Assembly: GCA_016124855.1 (NCBI GenBank)
Contig: WGMX01000004.1
Coordinates: 62,001-126,000 of the forward strand
DNA length: 64,000 nt
Direction of reading: 5' to 3'
Source of the DNA: Anaerolineaceae bacterium
GTDB taxonomy: Bacteria; Chloroflexota; Anaerolineae; Aggregatilineales; Phototrophicaceae
Below the pieces are notes generated by a model that was not told the DNA's origin, ran no database searches, and saw only the letters and a program-made list of their open reading frames with translations. Shown here piece by piece: positions 8,852-17,651 of this stretch. The position numbers and the translations under genes were made by a program. The stretch's first letter is position 1. Every line of letters starts with the position of its first letter.

Positions 8852-9556
8852 ATGTCCAATCCGCTTCATATCCTCTACACATCCAACCTACGCGGCGACC
8901 TCGACCTGCTGCCGCGTGTGCATACCTTCTTACGCTACTTAAAATCCCTTCCGATTGACGAATCCGATGTCATGCTCTGCGCGGTTCAACCCCAAACACC
9001 GCGCATCCTATTTCTCGATTTGGGAAATGCCTGTTCGCCTGACGTTTGGCACTGCACCGCGACTGATGGTCGTTCGACCCTTATCGCCCTCGACGCGATG
9101 GGTTATCACGCCGCTAACGTTACGGATGCCCTCACACCTGAATCGCGCATCCGCCTGCGTGACAATCTGCTAGGCATGGCACTCGTTGATCCCGACCACG
9201 ACTTCCATCAAAACGATTTGCTTCTAACGGCCCGTAGGGAAGGTTCTCAGACCTTTCCGCCTTCTGCTTTTCTCTCCCCTCGCCCTGAGGGAGAGGGGCA
9301 GGGGGTGAGGGTTTCCATCAACCTCACACCTTCGCCCACCACCCACATCACAACCGACACACTCCACCTTGCCGATGTTCGCGCCGGACAAATCGGCATG
9401 GCACAAGTCTCATTTCTCATGGGCGCACCAACACTCAACGCCAAAGGTATATTTGATTTACTGCCCGACACCGCGCCCGACCCCACTATCGCCGCTACCG
9501 TCGACTTTATCCGCAGCGAAGCCCGCTTCTACAGCCGTAACCATTCAACCAATTGA
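8852..9556 (+). CDS. Unidentified protein interrupted in frame by a dispersed repeat
   Basis: A 234-residue protein. The N terminus (LHILYTSNLRGDLDLLPRV) resembles the first strand of 5'-nucleotidase/metallophosphatase proteins (LTILHTNDLHG) but lacks the metal-binding Asp and His, so any such relation is weak. Residues about 128-154 are encoded by the GTAGGG/C-rich repeat at 9234-9314, read as the Pro/Gly/Glu-rich segment SPRPEGEGQGVRV. That part is repeat insertion, not original protein. The ATG at 8852 is chosen over a start at 8822, which lies inside another repeat. Confidence 0.6.
   Translation: MSNPLHILYTSNLRGDLDLLPRVHTFLRYLKSLPIDESDVMLCAVQPQTPRILFLDLGNACSPDVWHCTATDGRSTLIALDAMGYHAANVTDALTPESRIRLRDNLLGMALVDPDHDFHQNDLLLTARREGSQTFPPSAFLSPRPEGEGQGVRVSINLTPSPTTHITTDTLHLADVRAGQIGMAQVSFLMGAPTLNAKGIFDLLPDTAPDPTIAATVDFIRSEARFYSRNHSTN
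9234..9314. repeat. Composite GTAGGG palindrome plus C-rich/G-rich block, inside a gene
   Basis: GTAGGGAAGGTTCTCAGACC is a palindromic half followed, after a short spacer, by CTCTCCCCTCGCCCTGAGGG and a G-rich arm ending GGGTGAGGG. The same order of blocks occurs outside genes at 50234-50310 and 51861-51965. Here it keeps the reading frame of the surrounding gene. Confidence 0.75.
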
Positions 9557-9667
9557 AAGCTGATCTGTGAGCGCTGGAAAGCACCGCCTTTAAAAAGTTT
9601 GTAAACTCGAATGTTCAATTACGAACTGTTGTGCTAAAATGGTATTGATGTCAAACTTTTTCTCTAC

Positions 9668-9711
9668 TCTCTGTGTCTCTGTGGTTAGGTTGCTTTTCGT
9701 CTTTGTATCTT
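9668..9711. repeat. CTCTGTGTCTCTGTGG repeat, isolated copy
   Basis: CTCTGTGTCTCTGTGGTTAG followed by CGTCTTTGTATC lies in the gene-free stretch 9557-9991 with no start codon of a credible gene behind it. That stretch holds only this copy, the 115-nt element and a CTTGTAACTTG-type copy. Confidence 0.65.
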
Positions 9712-9754
9712 CGGCGGATCACTCCCGTATATCCGCTGCAACGACACCCAAATT

Positions 9755-9869
9755 GCACAGCGGTGGCATCAGCCGAGCTATCCGCTGCACTTGCGCCATT
9801 TCAGCGCCGTTGACCGAGCCAGCCGCCGACACAAAATGTCGATTCAGCGCCTTGCTCCCTCAAATCCGC
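9755..9869. repeat. 115-nt dispersed element, copy 1
   Basis: From GCACAGCGGTGGCATC to CTCCCTCAAATCCGC. By hand count it matches 58454-58568 at 98 of 115 positions with no gaps. A short hairpin (GACA-caaaa-TGTC) lies near its 3' end and is also present in copy 2 with a covarying extension. No credible gene lies here. Confidence 0.75.
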
Positions 9870-9930
9870 CAGTCATTTCGCATATCGTTTTTTGAACTTT
9901 AATCCGAACGCGCTTAAGCCATCTTGTCTT

Positions 9931-9990
9931 AGCTGATAGCTGGCGACTGGCAGCTTGTATTGACTCGTAACTTGCTTCTTGCAACTTTTA
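9931..9990. repeat. CTTGTAACTTG-type repeat block
   Basis: GATAGCTGGCGACTGGCAG then TCGTAACTTGCTTCTTGCAA. The same two-part string recurs at 50589-50644. It lies just past the stop of the DUF2330 gene. Confidence 0.65.
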
Positions 9991-9991
9991 G

Positions 9992-11104
9992 CTACTTAAA
10001 CCCTTGCGGCACCACGTTTGGATCGTACTCAACCTTAATCGTTTGATCGGTATCAGGGCAGGCCCAGAAAGTCTTATCATCCATCTTAGAAAGGTCATGA
10101 ATGTTCGAAACATCCGGCGCATCTTTGAGATCGAATGTTGGATCAACCGTCATCTCTTCGGGTGAAATCCGCCCGAACACCCGCGTGATATAGGGATAAT
10201 CCGCCAGCAGTTGTTTCACCAGTTTATCGTTGGCCGATGCGGCCAGTTTTTCACTCGCCCCCGCATATTCAGTGATAAAGGCCCGACCGTGATATAAATC
10301 AACCGTCTGGTCAACCACTTGTATGTAATTCGTCCCGTCGCTGCTGCCAAAATTGTAGCGGATGTTCTGATTATCGATTGTCGGGTGAGCATAATTGGTG
10401 GGCACAGCCTGTTTGTCGGCTAAAATCCACGTAATGACGTTCATGTTCGGGTTGGCTGCCACTGCTGTCAGCCGCAGCGGAATCATGGGATGCACCCCTT
10501 TATAAGTCATCACCACCGGCTGAATATCCTGTGTGCCTTCGTTTGGCTGAAGTTTCATGGCGAGGAAGATTAGCCCTTCGTCGGTATAGACCTTAATCAG
10601 CGGTTCCATTTCTTCAGTGATGCGGTACTTATTCTTGCGCAGCCATGTAATCAATTCCATCGGTTCGGGGCTGGTTACCACATCATAGGCATACGGACCA
10701 GCCGTTCCGCTAGCCAAAACCTGCACACCGTCGCCTGATCCGGCTGAATCGGACATGGCCATCGCTGGCATAGGGATTGCAGCACAGCTTGGCATCAGCG
10801 GAGGCATAAAAATCGGAGCCGTCAAATTACTCAGCTCATTAAAACTGGCGATTTCCGCCACATCCACTTTGGGGACGCTAGGCACCGGTACAACCCAGCT
10901 AAAATCAGGCGCTTCGCCCGTATAATTAATCTGCACATAAGCCGTAATTGTATCGTTCTTGTTGACCGTAAAAATAATTCGTTCAGCTTGCTGGTCAACC
11001 GGCGTGTTCTGGCAGAACAAACCGCCGCAGGCTGTCACCGCTTGTACACCGACTAACCCCATTAATCCGATCATCGCAGCCAACAGCCATCGCATTCGTT
11101 TCAT
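9992..11104 (-). CDS. DUF2330 exported protein
   Basis: A 370-residue protein with a signal peptide (positive MKRMR, then a hydrophobic core, cleavage near VQAVTA) and the family signature ACGGLFCQNTPVDQQAERI directly after it. DUF2330 proteins are exported proteins of unknown function common in Chloroflexota and Deltaproteobacteria. The central part has WVVPVP and PLRLTAVAANP segments typical of the family, and there is no second membrane segment. GGAGG lies 6 bases before the ATG. The stop of the upstream gene is 189 bases away across a terminator, so this gene has its own promoter. Confidence 0.85.
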   Translation of the reverse strand: MKRMRWLLAAMIGLMGLVGVQAVTACGGLFCQNTPVDQQAERIIFTVNKNDTITAYVQINYTGEAPDFSWVVPVPSVPKVDVAEIASFNELSNLTAPIFMPPLMPSCAAIPMPAMAMSDSAGSGDGVQVLASGTAGPYAYDVVTSPEPMELITWLRKNKYRITEEMEPLIKVYTDEGLIFLAMKLQPNEGTQDIQPVVMTYKGVHPMIPLRLTAVAANPNMNVITWILADKQAVPTNYAHPTIDNQNIRYNFGSSDGTNYIQVVDQTVDLYHGRAFITEYAGASEKLAASANDKLVKQLLADYPYITRVFGRISPEEMTVDPTFDLKDAPDVSNIHDLSKMDDKTFWACPDTDQTIKVEYDPNVVPQGFK

Positions 11105-11175
11105 ATGCCGCCTCCATTATATTGAGCTGTACACAAAAGACGTTGATTCGTGTTCGTAAGTTCCTTATTCTGGAA

Positions 11176-11208
11176 TAAAAACAGCCCCGGCACAAACCGG
11201 AGCTGTTT
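11176..11208 (-). terminator. Intrinsic terminator after the beta-propeller gene
   Basis: CAGCCCCGG and CCGGAGCTG pair with one mismatch around a CACAAA loop. On the minus strand the hairpin is followed by TTTTTATT. It lies about 85 bases past the stop at 11294. Confidence 0.8.
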
Positions 11209-11293
11209 CCCCCTGAACTTCCTGCTGGGCTTCCCCATAAGGAGTAAGAAAATTTGTCTAGTTGACCGAAAGGCTTACGCCTTCCCTCACCAT

Positions 11294-12934
11294 CTAGCCG
11301 GCTGCTCCAGTGCTAACAGCCCCACCCACGAACGACATCGGATAAGCGAAGCGTTGGTTAGTAGTCTTACCATCGACGATGTCTGCGCCAGTGTAAAGGG
11401 TGGTCGTCGAACCATCGTTCAGGTTTACGCTCACCAGATTCAGATACGGCTGCTGCTTGGTATCTTCAGGAATTTGCCAATCGAGTAAGGCAGCTTGGCT
11501 GCCATCGGCAGAGATGGTCAACCCTTTGTCAAAGTGCCCGCGTGCTATCCGCGAGTCACGTCCGCTTGCCACTTCGATTGATACCAACGAGTTGTTAGTC
11601 TTCTTATCGCCGCCCATAACCGCCAGTAATCGGCTGCTGTCCGGCGTGAATTCCATACTTGTTACAATATCACCCTTGCTTCCTGCACTAATCATAATCG
11701 GCGCAACCGACGGATCAGTCAGGCTCCAAATATAGATGCTGTTTGCCGCGTTCGGCGTAGTAACTACCGCAGCCAGCCACTTGCCATCCGGTGACACACG
11801 GGGATATGCATTGGTGGTGCCGTTTAAGGTTGGCGTGACCACTTCCTTATCAATCACATCAGAGATAGACAAATCGGTGACGCTCACACGCTTTATTCCA
11901 ACAGTATTTGCTGTCACACCGTCGGGTACGGTAAAGAGGGCTTGCTTGCCATCCGGTGACAAATAGATATCGTTGCTGCGAGCAAACGCGGCAAACGCAC
12001 CCTTTTGCGAAGCGTTCGCGGCGAGTGTCGCGCTCTTATCATTGGGGTTGACTGAATAAAGCTGCCAGTTGGTTGTGGTATCACCCTTCTTGCAGCGATG
12101 TCCCAATACCAGCATGAGCTTGCCGTCGGGCAGTATAGTTATCGAGGCGCTGGTAAACTTGCAATCTTCGCTGGCGGGCTTCAATGTAGCCACTTCTTGT
12201 TGGCTGGTTCCATTCCACCAGATGACTGCCGCTTCATCAGCCTCGTTCTTATCATTGGTGAAGAAGCTGACGAACGCCGCACCGGTATCAATCAAATCAA
12301 AGGCGGTCACATTTTCATATTTGTAAAGTTCGGTGAAATCGCTGCTGTTGACGATATGCAGGAAGCCGTCCGCGAACTCGCTCTTGGCTGCATCCCCTTC
12401 ATAGGAGATATATCCGAAGCGGTTGCTGCCCGGTGCATATTGGAAAGTGCCGTTTCCGAGGCAGGTCAGGGCTTGCACATCACCAATTTTTGCAGCCTGT
12501 TTGTCGCTGCCACGCATCACGTAAAGGCTGCCTGCGTCCTGCCCTACGTAAAAGGCATAGAGCTTACCATCCGGTGACATCGGCGTATCACCGCACGATT
12601 GTACACGCGAAGTGCCCTGTGGCAGTTCTAATATCGTGTCTGCTACCCCGTTACCGTTAACATAAGCCAACTGCCCCGGTTCGGATGCTTTTTGTGTGCC
12701 GGGCGCGGCTCCTTTGGCGACCCAAACCAGCAAGGGCGTTTCTGGCGCCGTTTGGAAAGCAGCCAAATTTATGGGTGGAGCAGCAGGATTAACGCGGCGG
12801 CTGAGTTCAGCATTTGGTCCGATGAATGCCACAGCTAACAGCAGCAGAATGATCAGAAAAGCGGCAGCCAAAAAGACCAGACCCGGTTTAATTCTGTTCA
12901 CACGGCGCGGTTCATGCATAACAGCAATAGTCAT
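11294..12934 (-). CDS. Membrane-anchored PD40/WD40-like beta-propeller protein
   Basis: A 546-residue protein with a cytosolic basic N terminus, one hydrophobic anchor (about 19-39, LVFLAAAFLIILLLLAVAF) and a large extracytoplasmic region of TolB-type propeller blades. Blade markers are the repeated SPDGK/SADGS/TPDSS turns (MSPDGKLYAF, LSPDGKQALF, VSPDGKWLAA, ISADGSQAAL), with about six to seven blades expected. No catalytic residues can be picked out, so a binding or scaffolding role outside the membrane is likely. AAGG lies about 9 bases before the ATG. It is transcribed alone and ends at a terminator. Confidence 0.8.
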   Translation of the reverse strand: MTIAVMHEPRRVNRIKPGLVFLAAAFLIILLLLAVAFIGPNAELSRRVNPAAPPINLAAFQTAPETPLLVWVAKGAAPGTQKASEPGQLAYVNGNGVADTILELPQGTSRVQSCGDTPMSPDGKLYAFYVGQDAGSLYVMRGSDKQAAKIGDVQALTCLGNGTFQYAPGSNRFGYISYEGDAAKSEFADGFLHIVNSSDFTELYKYENVTAFDLIDTGAAFVSFFTNDKNEADEAAVIWWNGTSQQEVATLKPASEDCKFTSASITILPDGKLMLVLGHRCKKGDTTTNWQLYSVNPNDKSATLAANASQKGAFAAFARSNDIYLSPDGKQALFTVPDGVTANTVGIKRVSVTDLSISDVIDKEVVTPTLNGTTNAYPRVSPDGKWLAAVVTTPNAANSIYIWSLTDPSVAPIMISAGSKGDIVTSMEFTPDSSRLLAVMGGDKKTNNSLVSIEVASGRDSRIARGHFDKGLTISADGSQAALLDWQIPEDTKQQPYLNLVSVNLNDGSTTTLYTGADIVDGKTTNQRFAYPMSFVGGAVSTGAAG

Positions 12935-13029
12935 TGGAATAACCTTTGGTTGAATGAGTATTAATCTTACTATACCCGAATATGTCGTTTACGTGAGCAT
13001 AGTACCTTAAGGCTATTTCCCGCTCAATC

Positions 13030-14142
13030 TTAATTCTTTTGACTCATCATCGCCTCTGCGATCATATCCACACAGTCTCGACCGAAGGCCACACATCCCG
13101 CAACCTGCAAACTTTCAAATGCGCCATTAGCCGCAATGGTGTCCTTAAAAGGAAGTTCCACAATCAGGCTTGGGCATTTAAATTTCCATGCCACAAAGTC
13201 AACTGCCATACCCGAATCAACCGGTGAAAGTGAGTCGCCTTTTGGATCAGGCCCGTATTCGGCATAGTGGTCACGCACGTACGTTTCAAGGTATTGTTGT
13301 GTTGGCGCGACTTCCGGCGCAACCAGCTCGGGTTGCGGCTGTACCAGCCAGACATATTGATGCTCTTCATCACCATGCAAATCGAGGAAGAAATCGACAC
13401 CTTCTGCTTCCATCGCTTTCAACAATCCAGCGACTTCTACCGATTTGGGCTCGACGTTTTGCTTCCAATCACGGTTCATGTCAATCCCGGCAGCGTTGGC
13501 ACGTAGATTCCCGAGCGCCGTGCCATCAGGGTTGATGTTCGGTACGCAGTAAAAAGCGATTCCTGCCTCAAATAAGCGCTGTACGGTCGGGTCTTGCGCA
13601 TCCGCCAGCCGCCGCATAATGCCTTCGATGCAGTATTCCGCCATCGGTTCACCGGCATGATGCCGCGAGAAAACCCACACTTTTTTCGCGGCTGCTGGGT
13701 CACCGAACACGATCATATCAACCGGTCGTCCACCGGTAGTTGTCAACAACGTTCGCCGCTCACCCACTTTGGCGCAATCATCCAGTAATTTCTCACGCTG
13801 TGCCTCGAAGTAAGGCACAAAAAATGCGTACTCAGTGCTGGTTTGTTCAGCCCGATGTTTGATGCTCAACACGCCGTCAACATACTGGGTTTGTACCCTA
13901 AACCAATCGATTCCATTGTACGAGGCCAGCGCTCGATAGCCGTTCCATGCCTGCGGATAACTTGCCGCGTGTGCGTTCGTCAAGTTGAACGTTCGCAGGA
14001 TGCCCGTTTCACCCGTTACCCGAAAATAAAACCATTCGAAATACTTTGCATTACTATCCGGTCGAATCGACAAATCGGCCTCAACCTCTGTCATCTTTTC
14101 GACAATCGCGTTCCCGCATTCAAAATCCGCCTCAATCCGCAT
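13030..14142 (-). CDS. M14-type zinc carboxypeptidase, cytosolic-carboxypeptidase-like
   Basis: A 370-residue metallocarboxypeptidase. The N-terminal beta domain starts with LSIRPDSNAKYFEWFYFRVTG, like the N-domain of cytosolic carboxypeptidases (Nna1/CCP). The catalytic domain shows the zinc motif HHAGEP (HxxGE), NPDG, NLRANAAGIDMNRDW, the third zinc His in DLHGDEE and the catalytic Glu in IVELPFKD. There is no signal peptide, so it is probably cytosolic. The ATG at 14142 has AAAGGGGA about 8 bases upstream and lies 14 bases past the stop of the M23 gene, which favours it over a TTG at 14172. Third gene of a DinB-M23-M14 operon. Confidence 0.9.
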   Translation of the reverse strand: MRIEADFECGNAIVEKMTEVEADLSIRPDSNAKYFEWFYFRVTGETGILRTFNLTNAHAASYPQAWNGYRALASYNGIDWFRVQTQYVDGVLSIKHRAEQTSTEYAFFVPYFEAQREKLLDDCAKVGERRTLLTTTGGRPVDMIVFGDPAAAKKVWVFSRHHAGEPMAEYCIEGIMRRLADAQDPTVQRLFEAGIAFYCVPNINPDGTALGNLRANAAGIDMNRDWKQNVEPKSVEVAGLLKAMEAEGVDFFLDLHGDEEHQYVWLVQPQPELVAPEVAPTQQYLETYVRDHYAEYGPDPKGDSLSPVDSGMAVDFVAWKFKCPSLIVELPFKDTIAANGAFESLQVAGCVAFGRDCVDMIAEAMMSQKN

Positions 14143-14156
14143 GACGAGTTTCCCCT

Positions 14157-15788
14157 TTAACCTGCCAAACAATTCTTAGTATCGCCGCCCAACTTCGTGC
14201 CGTCAAATACCATTAGTGACAAAAATCCACTGCCGACATAGACCTGTTCGGCGGCATCCACCTTGAGCAGTCGCCCGCGTGGATTAGTAGTCCGTCTACC
14301 GCCTGCATATAATCCGATTTGATTCACCAGTTGACCATCCGCAGCACTAAATACGTTGAGCATTCCATCGGCATCCAGCGTATACAGTAAGCATCCGTTG
14401 CCCGAAGCCAGAAGGGGAGGATCAGATCGAACGTCATGCGGATACGGAATGCTCCAGCGCTGGCTGCCGTCTTTACCAATGGCCGTTAGCATTTGCTCAC
14501 TGCCACCGGAATAGAGATAGACATTTCCGATAACGTCACTGGCAATCTGTGCCTTATCGCCTGCCGATTGGGATACGGTGCCGATGGTTTCACTTTGTCC
14601 GGCGTTAATGCGCAGCAGTGTTTGCCCATCCAGCACCAACCATTTGCCGTCGGCCTCAACACTCACCAATGGATTATTCTTGAGACTGACCGCACTTGGT
14701 CCTTGTCCCTCTGCGTTCAACGTTTGCCAGACGATTCCATCGTTTCCCCGCGTAGCGATGGCCATTTCGCTGTCGTTGCCACCAAAATAAACAACTTGAC
14801 CTCTATTAGGCAAAGTCCAGATGAGTGTTCCTGCCGCGTCGTAAGCGTTCACACTCTCATCTTGCATCAAGAAGATCAAACGTTCCCCCAGTGTTACAAA
14901 AGGTGTGTTGACGCTTGCGATATTCCAAACGGCTCCAAAACGTCCACCGTTAAGTGTCACTGTTTGCCCGCTGCTGCTGTGCGCGACTACACGATCACCG
15001 GAAAGCGCCGTTAATCCATCAATCGGGCTGTCTGTTTGTATTTGCCATAAGGGTTGGTCAGGCGGCATCACCGCGCTAATCAGCGAACCACTAGCGGTCA
15101 AGTAAGCGCCGTTATCCATCTGTGTAGGCGGTAAGCTGGCTACATTGTCAAACGAAATCGCTTTCAGAAAAGCAGGATTTAATTTGGCTCGCCACGTAGC
15201 GATGAAATCCAGCGGGTTAAACCAGCCATCATCCAGTGGATTATTACTTACGTAACCGGGGCCACCTTCACGGGGTAAAATGCTGCGGAACTCGAAGTGT
15301 AAGTGCGGCCTGCCCCTTGAAGGCCATCCGACTGCTGCGATGATTTGACCCCGTTCAACGCAGGTTCCTACCGGCGGCAGTTTGATTGTATCCGTTTCCT
15401 CGACATGACCATATAAACTGTAACTTCTGCTGCCGTCCGGGAAATCGTGCGAAAGGATAACCACACCTTTTTCAGTGTCCCAGCCGAGCGCGTCCGAATA
15501 GGTGACTAGCCCCCGTGCCGCTGCCTTGACCGGATCGCCCCAGTGATCGAAGTCCAAATCAACACCGGTGTGATTACCCCCAAATGACTTGCGGAACAAC
15601 CCAAAATCGTCGTAACCGCGTACAAGATTCTCGGTTGGAACAGGATAATCAATCGCATCCACGACGCCACAGGTTCCACTTTGCGCTTGTGTCGTAATGG
15701 GCGCCGCCAGAAGCAGCCAAGCCATAATGGGAACCAGTAAACGACTCACGTGCTGCCCGATAAGCGCAGCCAACCTCCAAACCCTCAT
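14157..15788 (-). CDS. Exported M23 peptidase fused to a PQQ-like beta-propeller
   Basis: A 543-residue protein with a signal peptide (about 1-35, ending TTQAQS). The LytM/M23 zinc endopeptidase domain (about 45-210) has HTGVDLD (HxxxD), LYGHVEE and HLHFEFR (HxH), so all zinc and catalytic positions are present. The remaining 330 residues form a PQQ-like propeller with blade turns such as AYDAAGTLIWTLPN, AIGKDGSQRWSIPYP and VFSAADGQL. It likely trims peptidoglycan or a peptide-bearing surface polymer. Its ATG overlaps the upstream stop as ATGA, indicating translational coupling to the DinB-like gene. Confidence 0.88.
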   Translation of the reverse strand: MRVWRLAALIGQHVSRLLVPIMAWLLLAAPITTQAQSGTCGVVDAIDYPVPTENLVRGYDDFGLFRKSFGGNHTGVDLDFDHWGDPVKAAARGLVTYSDALGWDTEKGVVILSHDFPDGSRSYSLYGHVEETDTIKLPPVGTCVERGQIIAAVGWPSRGRPHLHFEFRSILPREGGPGYVSNNPLDDGWFNPLDFIATWRAKLNPAFLKAISFDNVASLPPTQMDNGAYLTASGSLISAVMPPDQPLWQIQTDSPIDGLTALSGDRVVAHSSSGQTVTLNGGRFGAVWNIASVNTPFVTLGERLIFLMQDESVNAYDAAGTLIWTLPNRGQVVYFGGNDSEMAIATRGNDGIVWQTLNAEGQGPSAVSLKNNPLVSVEADGKWLVLDGQTLLRINAGQSETIGTVSQSAGDKAQIASDVIGNVYLYSGGSEQMLTAIGKDGSQRWSIPYPHDVRSDPPLLASGNGCLLYTLDADGMLNVFSAADGQLVNQIGLYAGGRRTTNPRGRLLKVDAAEQVYVGSGFLSLMVFDGTKLGGDTKNCLAG

Positions 15789-16345
15789 AACCCTCCTGCA
15801 GCTTGAATATCACGCCAGTGGAGCGCATTGTGATAAACCGTGAAGAACAACATTTCTCGCAGCGTAACCATACCAATCGCCGGATGCGGCATCTGTAGCG
15901 TGTCTAACTCGGTTTCAGTCCAACCATTTGTCGCATTTATCAGTCGCTGGTTTGCCTCATCCCAGCTTTGCATCAAAAAATCGCGTGCGTTCACAGTGCC
16001 TTCGGGAAATCGATAAAATGTCGGTGTGACCCGTTCATAGTCTTCGGCCTTCATGCCCTCATCCAACCGTTTTTGATAGGCTTTTACCAATTCTGTGTAG
16101 GTTCTCGAAGGATGCTTCGCCAGTCCAAATTGAGCTTGCAAACGATCAGCCGGTAAACTGAGCGCTTTTGCTACAGGTTTTACGCTCAGTAATAAATGTT
16201 TGAGGTAATTCGCCACCGACCATGACTCGGTTGTTCCATTTATGAACTGTTTATCGGATAGCCGCTTGACGTCATTCGAAACGCCTTGCTGAATGTGGAC
16301 GATTTGCTCAATAATCTCTTTTTGGCTTTGCGGGTTGCTCATCAT
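15785..16345 (-). CDS. DinB-like four-helix-bundle protein
   Basis: A 186-residue protein of the DinB/YfiT superfamily, small helical bundles that bind a divalent metal with three His residues and often act as thiol-dependent transferases. Candidate ligands are the His in YLKHLLLS near 49 and the two His in YHNALHWRD near the C terminus. WSVANYLKHL is the usual helix-2 motif. AAGGA lies before the ATG. It is the first gene of the operon with the M23 and M14 peptidases, overlapping the former by 4 bases. No direct functional link between these families is known. Confidence 0.8.
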   Translation of the reverse strand: MMSNPQSQKEIIEQIVHIQQGVSNDVKRLSDKQFINGTTESWSVANYLKHLLLSVKPVAKALSLPADRLQAQFGLAKHPSRTYTELVKAYQKRLDEGMKAEDYERVTPTFYRFPEGTVNARDFLMQSWDEANQRLINATNGWTETELDTLQMPHPAIGMVTLREMLFFTVYHNALHWRDIQAAGGL

Positions 16346-16390
16346 AAATTCCTTACTATTTTACGAATGATATTTGCTGCTGATGCGCAT

Positions 16391-17488
16391 CTAGTCCTTA
16401 CGGTATAAACTCTTGATCCGTACTCGGAGTTCCGTATGCTCGATCAAATCAGTCGAGTCTGAAAATTGGTCGATAGAGCCAATATCCACCGGAATTTGTT
16501 TAACAGTTTCATCTCGAATCACGGCCTTAATTGCATCCGCGAACTGCTCACCGTGTATTACCTTGAACGGTCGCCCCCAAAAATTGGAAACTTTTGCCGG
16601 TAATGGTTCGGTAATTCCCAGCCGGTTATGCATTTCAGCCACAAATTCATACGCTTGGGACATGCTCTGTTCCCGTTCTCGCCATGACTCCGCCAACATC
16701 ACCCACCGCAGAATCGGGGTTAAACGCTCCGCACAGCCCAATTGGGCAAAAGCGCTTCCAAACCATTTGGGGTAGGGTGCATATTGTTTTTCCATCAAGA
16801 AGCATAAGCGCATCAAGTCCCGCACTAACCGTGCCGCGATGACCTGTGAACCCAAATCATCCCCTACATAACCCGTTCTTCCCACGAAGTGTTCTTCTTG
16901 CCCGATGCGCGTCCAACCTGCCGCCAACATGTAGAGCCAAACATCATGTGGATAATACTTAAATTGCTGGCGAACAGCTTCCAGTCCAATCCCATCATGA
17001 TATACCGCACCCGCCGTGAACGCCCGCAACCGCTGAGAAGGAATCGTGAGCCAATCCGCAGGATCAAGCGGTTGCCCGAATTCGAGATCAAACGCATTCT
17101 TAAAAAACTGCTTGAGTGTCGTGATTTCCACGCGATGATTAATCGGTCTCGTCGTGGTTTCCTCTAAAAGCTGTACACCATGATCGTCAGGATTGGGCTC
17201 TGTAAAATGTGTGGGATACCCGCGAAAAGTAAAGGGTAGTTCGTTGGCTAGCGCCTCGTAGATATGCTGGTAATAATGCTCATAGTCTCGGTCGCTCACG
17301 AATAACGACACGCGCGGCCCCCAATGATGGTCGCTGGACATCGCCGTATCGAATCCCAGTACCTCTGACCCGCTTCCGATTAATGCCGCACTATGTGCAA
17401 ATCCGGGAAAATGAGCCTCCAAAATAGGCTGAACAGCCTCATGATAAAATAGATCACTTAACCGCAAACCCGGAATAAACTCAGGCAT
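16391..17488 (-). CDS. DUF4037 protein, nucleotidyltransferase-like
   Basis: A 365-residue cytosolic protein. The N-terminal region has the DUF4037 signature GSGSEVLGFDTAMSSDHHWG (37-56) followed by RVSLFVSD, which resembles the GS...D motif of the nucleotidyltransferase fold with the acidic pair displaced. The C-terminal half is helical and rich in Trp and Tyr. The substrate is unknown. AGGAG lies about 10 bases before the ATG. The start region faces the divergent sensor-kinase gene across 163 bases that must contain both promoters; I could not assign them. Confidence 0.8.
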   Translation of the reverse strand: MPEFIPGLRLSDLFYHEAVQPILEAHFPGFAHSAALIGSGSEVLGFDTAMSSDHHWGPRVSLFVSDRDYEHYYQHIYEALANELPFTFRGYPTHFTEPNPDDHGVQLLEETTTRPINHRVEITTLKQFFKNAFDLEFGQPLDPADWLTIPSQRLRAFTAGAVYHDGIGLEAVRQQFKYYPHDVWLYMLAAGWTRIGQEEHFVGRTGYVGDDLGSQVIAARLVRDLMRLCFLMEKQYAPYPKWFGSAFAQLGCAERLTPILRWVMLAESWREREQSMSQAYEFVAEMHNRLGITEPLPAKVSNFWGRPFKVIHGEQFADAIKAVIRDETVKQIPVDIGSIDQFSDSTDLIEHTELRVRIKSLYRKD

Positions 17489-17651
17489 ACAACTGCGCTC
17501 CTAACAGCATCTTGTTTAATCACGTCCCCATTATAACTGCACTGCCTGACTCTATAACCTTATTTCGAAAGAATCGTAATACAATGATGGTTAATTGGTT
17601 GATTTTTCGGTATTTTGATGACATGTTATAAACGTAAGCCAAAGGCACGCC

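Noticed and set aside
9755..9869. Possible coding repeat: on the minus strand both 115-nt copies are open in the same frame and give similar peptides (ALNRHFVSAAGSVNG and ALNRHYMSAGGSLNA).
   Set aside because: The 17 differences fall evenly over codon positions (5, 6, 6 by hand count), with no third-position excess. A stop directly precedes the frame in both copies and there is no start or ribosome site. It fits a non-coding repeat better.
9639..9902. 87-codon plus-strand ORF in the gap before the DUF2330 gene.
   Set aside because: It is composed of a CTCTGTGTCTCTGTGG copy followed by the 115-nt element and has no ribosome site or homologous pattern.
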